From: Promethearchaeota archaeon | GTDB lineage: Archaea; Asgardarchaeota; Lokiarchaeia; Sigyniarchaeales; Promethearchaeaceae | NCBI GenBank assembly: GCA_014729055.1 | Contig: WJKO01000477.1 | Coordinates: 1-6,415, forward strand | Length of the DNA: 6,415 bases | Direction: 5' to 3' | Shown: one piece after another, positions 5,801 through 6,415 of the stretch | Numbering within the stretch: the first letter of the stretch is position 1 | How the letters are laid out: every line of letters starts with the position of its first letter | The notes under the pieces: generated by a model | Told to the model about the DNA's origin: nothing | What the model saw: only the letters and a program-made list of their open reading frames with translations | Database searches by the model: none | Translations under genes and position numbers: made by a program

Positions 5801-6415
5801 AACTATAGTAAGACAATGTATTTCCTAGTCATAGCAATGGACATCGAAACAAATATAAACATCTCATCGGTATATTCATTCTATATTTCCGACGGCGTCA
5901 ACCCAACATTAACTCAAGATGTAGAGAACACGCATGCTATTATGAATAACGATTATGGAAAAACAATCAAAATAACAGCATGGGATCAAGACTATCCTAC
6001 TTGTAGCGGGATATCTTCGATAATTCTTTATTATCGACTGGATAATCCCAACGTTGGGGTTGGTTTAAACGATGGAAGTTTAGATATCGAACAAACAATC
6101 GAAGCGCTAAATGCAAAAGATTATACGTTCCAATTGGAATATGAAGATACTATGGATTGGGACAATGGAACCATCTTTTATTATATGGTAGTAATTCATG
6201 ATAATGACGGAAATATACTCTATAGTGAAGTGGAAAGTTTCCTAATTATTGATTCCTTTTCAAAAACTTGGTATCTTCCAGGTAACTTTGATATTGGTGA
6301 TTCTTCATATTACCGAAACGACGAAGCAATAGACTTATTTTTTGAAGTCGGTGTCAGCTGTAATATGTGGTATCATGTTGATGGTGAAAGTATAGGCATG
6401 GATCCAGTCTATGGC
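2780..6415 (+). CDS. giant secreted/surface protein with tandem Ig-like repeats, 3' partial
   Basis: One frame stays open for 1212 codons from ATG at 2780 to the last base of the window, so the C-terminus and any membrane anchor lie outside. Residues 1-27 are a signal peptide or N-terminal membrane anchor. Residues about 61-230 form a beta-rich domain full of tryptophan and tyrosine (LWTFNDSQFDGG, ELVISWRYYNME, FQLVIVFNAE) that resembles carbohydrate-binding or MAM/LamG-like jelly rolls; this is a guess from composition. Residues about 240-1155 hold eight Ig-like repeats. From about 1156 a further segment starts (TWYLPGNFDIGD, CNMWYHVDGES). There are about 26 N-x-S/T sequons, which suggests heavy N-glycosylation. 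The protein is acidic, poor in cysteine, and has no enzyme motif I can see. Adhesion, cell-wall or S-layer-like roles fit such architecture, but the exact role is unknown. Start choice is supported by GGTGGAG just upstream and the immediate signal sequence. Confidence 0.9.
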   Translation, partial: MNRNRKSVLYLSSLVVLSLLLFMVPVNNMQNNDENQFIHDNNGGDQLDTLESAGDGEILQSYNLWTFNDSQFDGGTDDWGGWVPQASDNDAFISIDTGDDEVDFEVTGRIGSRPNDCPQMKLDVEPFFMGELVISWRYYNMEPGDGDVFGIYYYNVTTEYWSELETCSYSGANKNNNGEDTISITSDMQPYDPLFQLVIVFNAEKGLLPYDSSDDRGYVEYVTLKTYEIVKWENNGDEIPQQDAQTIFTYIKPEQDGWDASNVLLEYKLNDNDLDSGAVSAATMNPFVIPYMYSHSINPSYYDWADDVYYRIHINGSDSGEWHRYSDDTLKGGEVGHFNLTDNRAPYYSNDGLVTSPLTYDQNAEFGITWTDYTGDSNLSTVYAYLDNGSVPELDDFQVANKTAWSSGIQTGEFIFEIPHECLTYREIFHIMVHAVDQQGNGAYYTNSYSVVDNTDPVYDNHSISHSGNPDYNESVTIEYDILEPSDASGFYTDCRDIELLYSVNSEPTLVGDYPNSISVDSPTITRDGGAIQFIVDEGEYEYGDTVYYCLNMSDQAGNIIDDHSEGHSFTVNDTSAPDVDKSPYNDIDSNYYSNKDLTFNISEPLDASGLDDTSLSVWIKNGDSDFDNGGQQITDFSKNGINYTFTIQKEGNFTFGDVWYYKLNGTDLATNPNVLTVEGNFELIDLQGPFITYLGAQSNNTIAEYNKDVKIVFNSDEVDEFGAGFDDIFLLIKNGSNPIEFGDPNTVKLSWSENNSKEYVFLIDKSYLSARSGEELHYTIKASDIISNNQTEQGIIFPSDYVKPHINWVSDNATANELEHNENLGVSLYIEEPTDASGFITSGDNLYLYYYIGPTSPLDPSVGTPLSFTGNVNEESGTYECILPASFFAWNERVWYWGNVTDEDGNWNSTFEAGNVLYFDAVDNVNPKLEVYSSSTDDSSYDQSKEISINALEPSDASGMNSVTVYYGLENPAVSSVSNNGSVVLDSILHDGGDLSLYLPVEATYGNYSKTMYFLVIAMDIETNINISSVYSFYISDGVNPTLTQDVENTHAIMNNDYGKTIKITAWDQDYPTCSGISSIILYYRLDNPNVGVGLNDGSLDIEQTIEALNAKDYTFQLEYEDTMDWDNGTIFYYMVVIHDNDGNILYSEVESFLIIDSFSKTWYLPGNFDIGDSSYYRNDEAIDLFFEVGVSCNMWYHVDGESIGMDPVYG
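3497..6244 (+). repeat. eight Ig-like repeats of about 117 residues
   Basis: Two motifs recur in fixed order. The first is the strand and loop typified by EP(S/T/L)DASG followed by a V-x-L-x-Y-like strand. Clear copies begin at residues 484, 604, 833 and 954; weaker forms lie near 253 (KPEQDGWDAS), 372 (TDYTGDSNLS), 718 (DEVDEFGAG) and 1069 (DQDYPTCSG). The second is an aromatic strand ending in D-x-x-G-N or a relative of it (VDQQGN, SDQAGN, TDLATN, SDIISN, TDEDGN, MDIETN, HDNDGN), with its aspartate near residues 318, 437, 555, 668, 785, 903, 1021 and 1141. Spacing between these aspartates is 113 to 120 residues. Domain borders often read D-N-T-D-P, N-D-T-S-A-P or D-G-V-N-P, as in other bacterial and archaeal Ig-like arrays. 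The repeats are clear at protein level but strongly diverged in DNA. Confidence 0.85.

Overview
This is an AT-rich window that looks archaeal, possibly from an Asgard-type archaeon. The signs are a TATA-like box about 40 bases ahead of two start codons (implying very short leaders), a purine-rich ribosome-binding stretch ahead of a third, a HEAT-repeat protein, and a very large secreted protein of tandem Ig-like repeats rich in N-glycosylation sequons. The lineage is inferred from gene style alone; no rRNA, tRNA or phylogenetic marker is present.

Layout: (1) Bases 2-571 hold the 3' part of a gene that enters from the left. Its frame stops at 424, but the sequence from 431 to 571 still reads as protein in the same frame. 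Two opposite one-base corrections at A-rich runs join both parts and restore a QW-like motif of the terpene cyclase/prenyltransferase toroid fold, so this is a decayed or mis-sequenced gene. (2) Bases 576-1547 (minus) encode a 323-residue HEAT-repeat protein that converges on the first gene with only 4 bases between them. (3) Bases 1548-1767 are a 220-base divergent control region with a TATA box for each direction, a 12-base tandem repeat, and three exact copies of a 10-mer at 21- and 11-base steps. (4) Bases 1768-2574 (plus) encode a complete DeoR-family transcription regulator. (5) Bases 2575-2779 are non-coding, with two weak hairpins and the probable start signals of the next gene. (6) From 2780 to the end of the window one frame stays open for 1212 codons. 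It encodes a signal peptide, an N-terminal beta-rich domain, eight Ig-like repeats of about 117 residues and the start of a further segment; its stop lies beyond the window.

Working together: the DeoR regulator and the HEAT protein share a divergent promoter region, so the regulator may control itself and its neighbour. The phased 10-mers are the best operator candidate. The giant surface protein has its own upstream region. Its link to the regulator is only adjacency, and no sugar-metabolism gene, the usual DeoR target, lies in the window.
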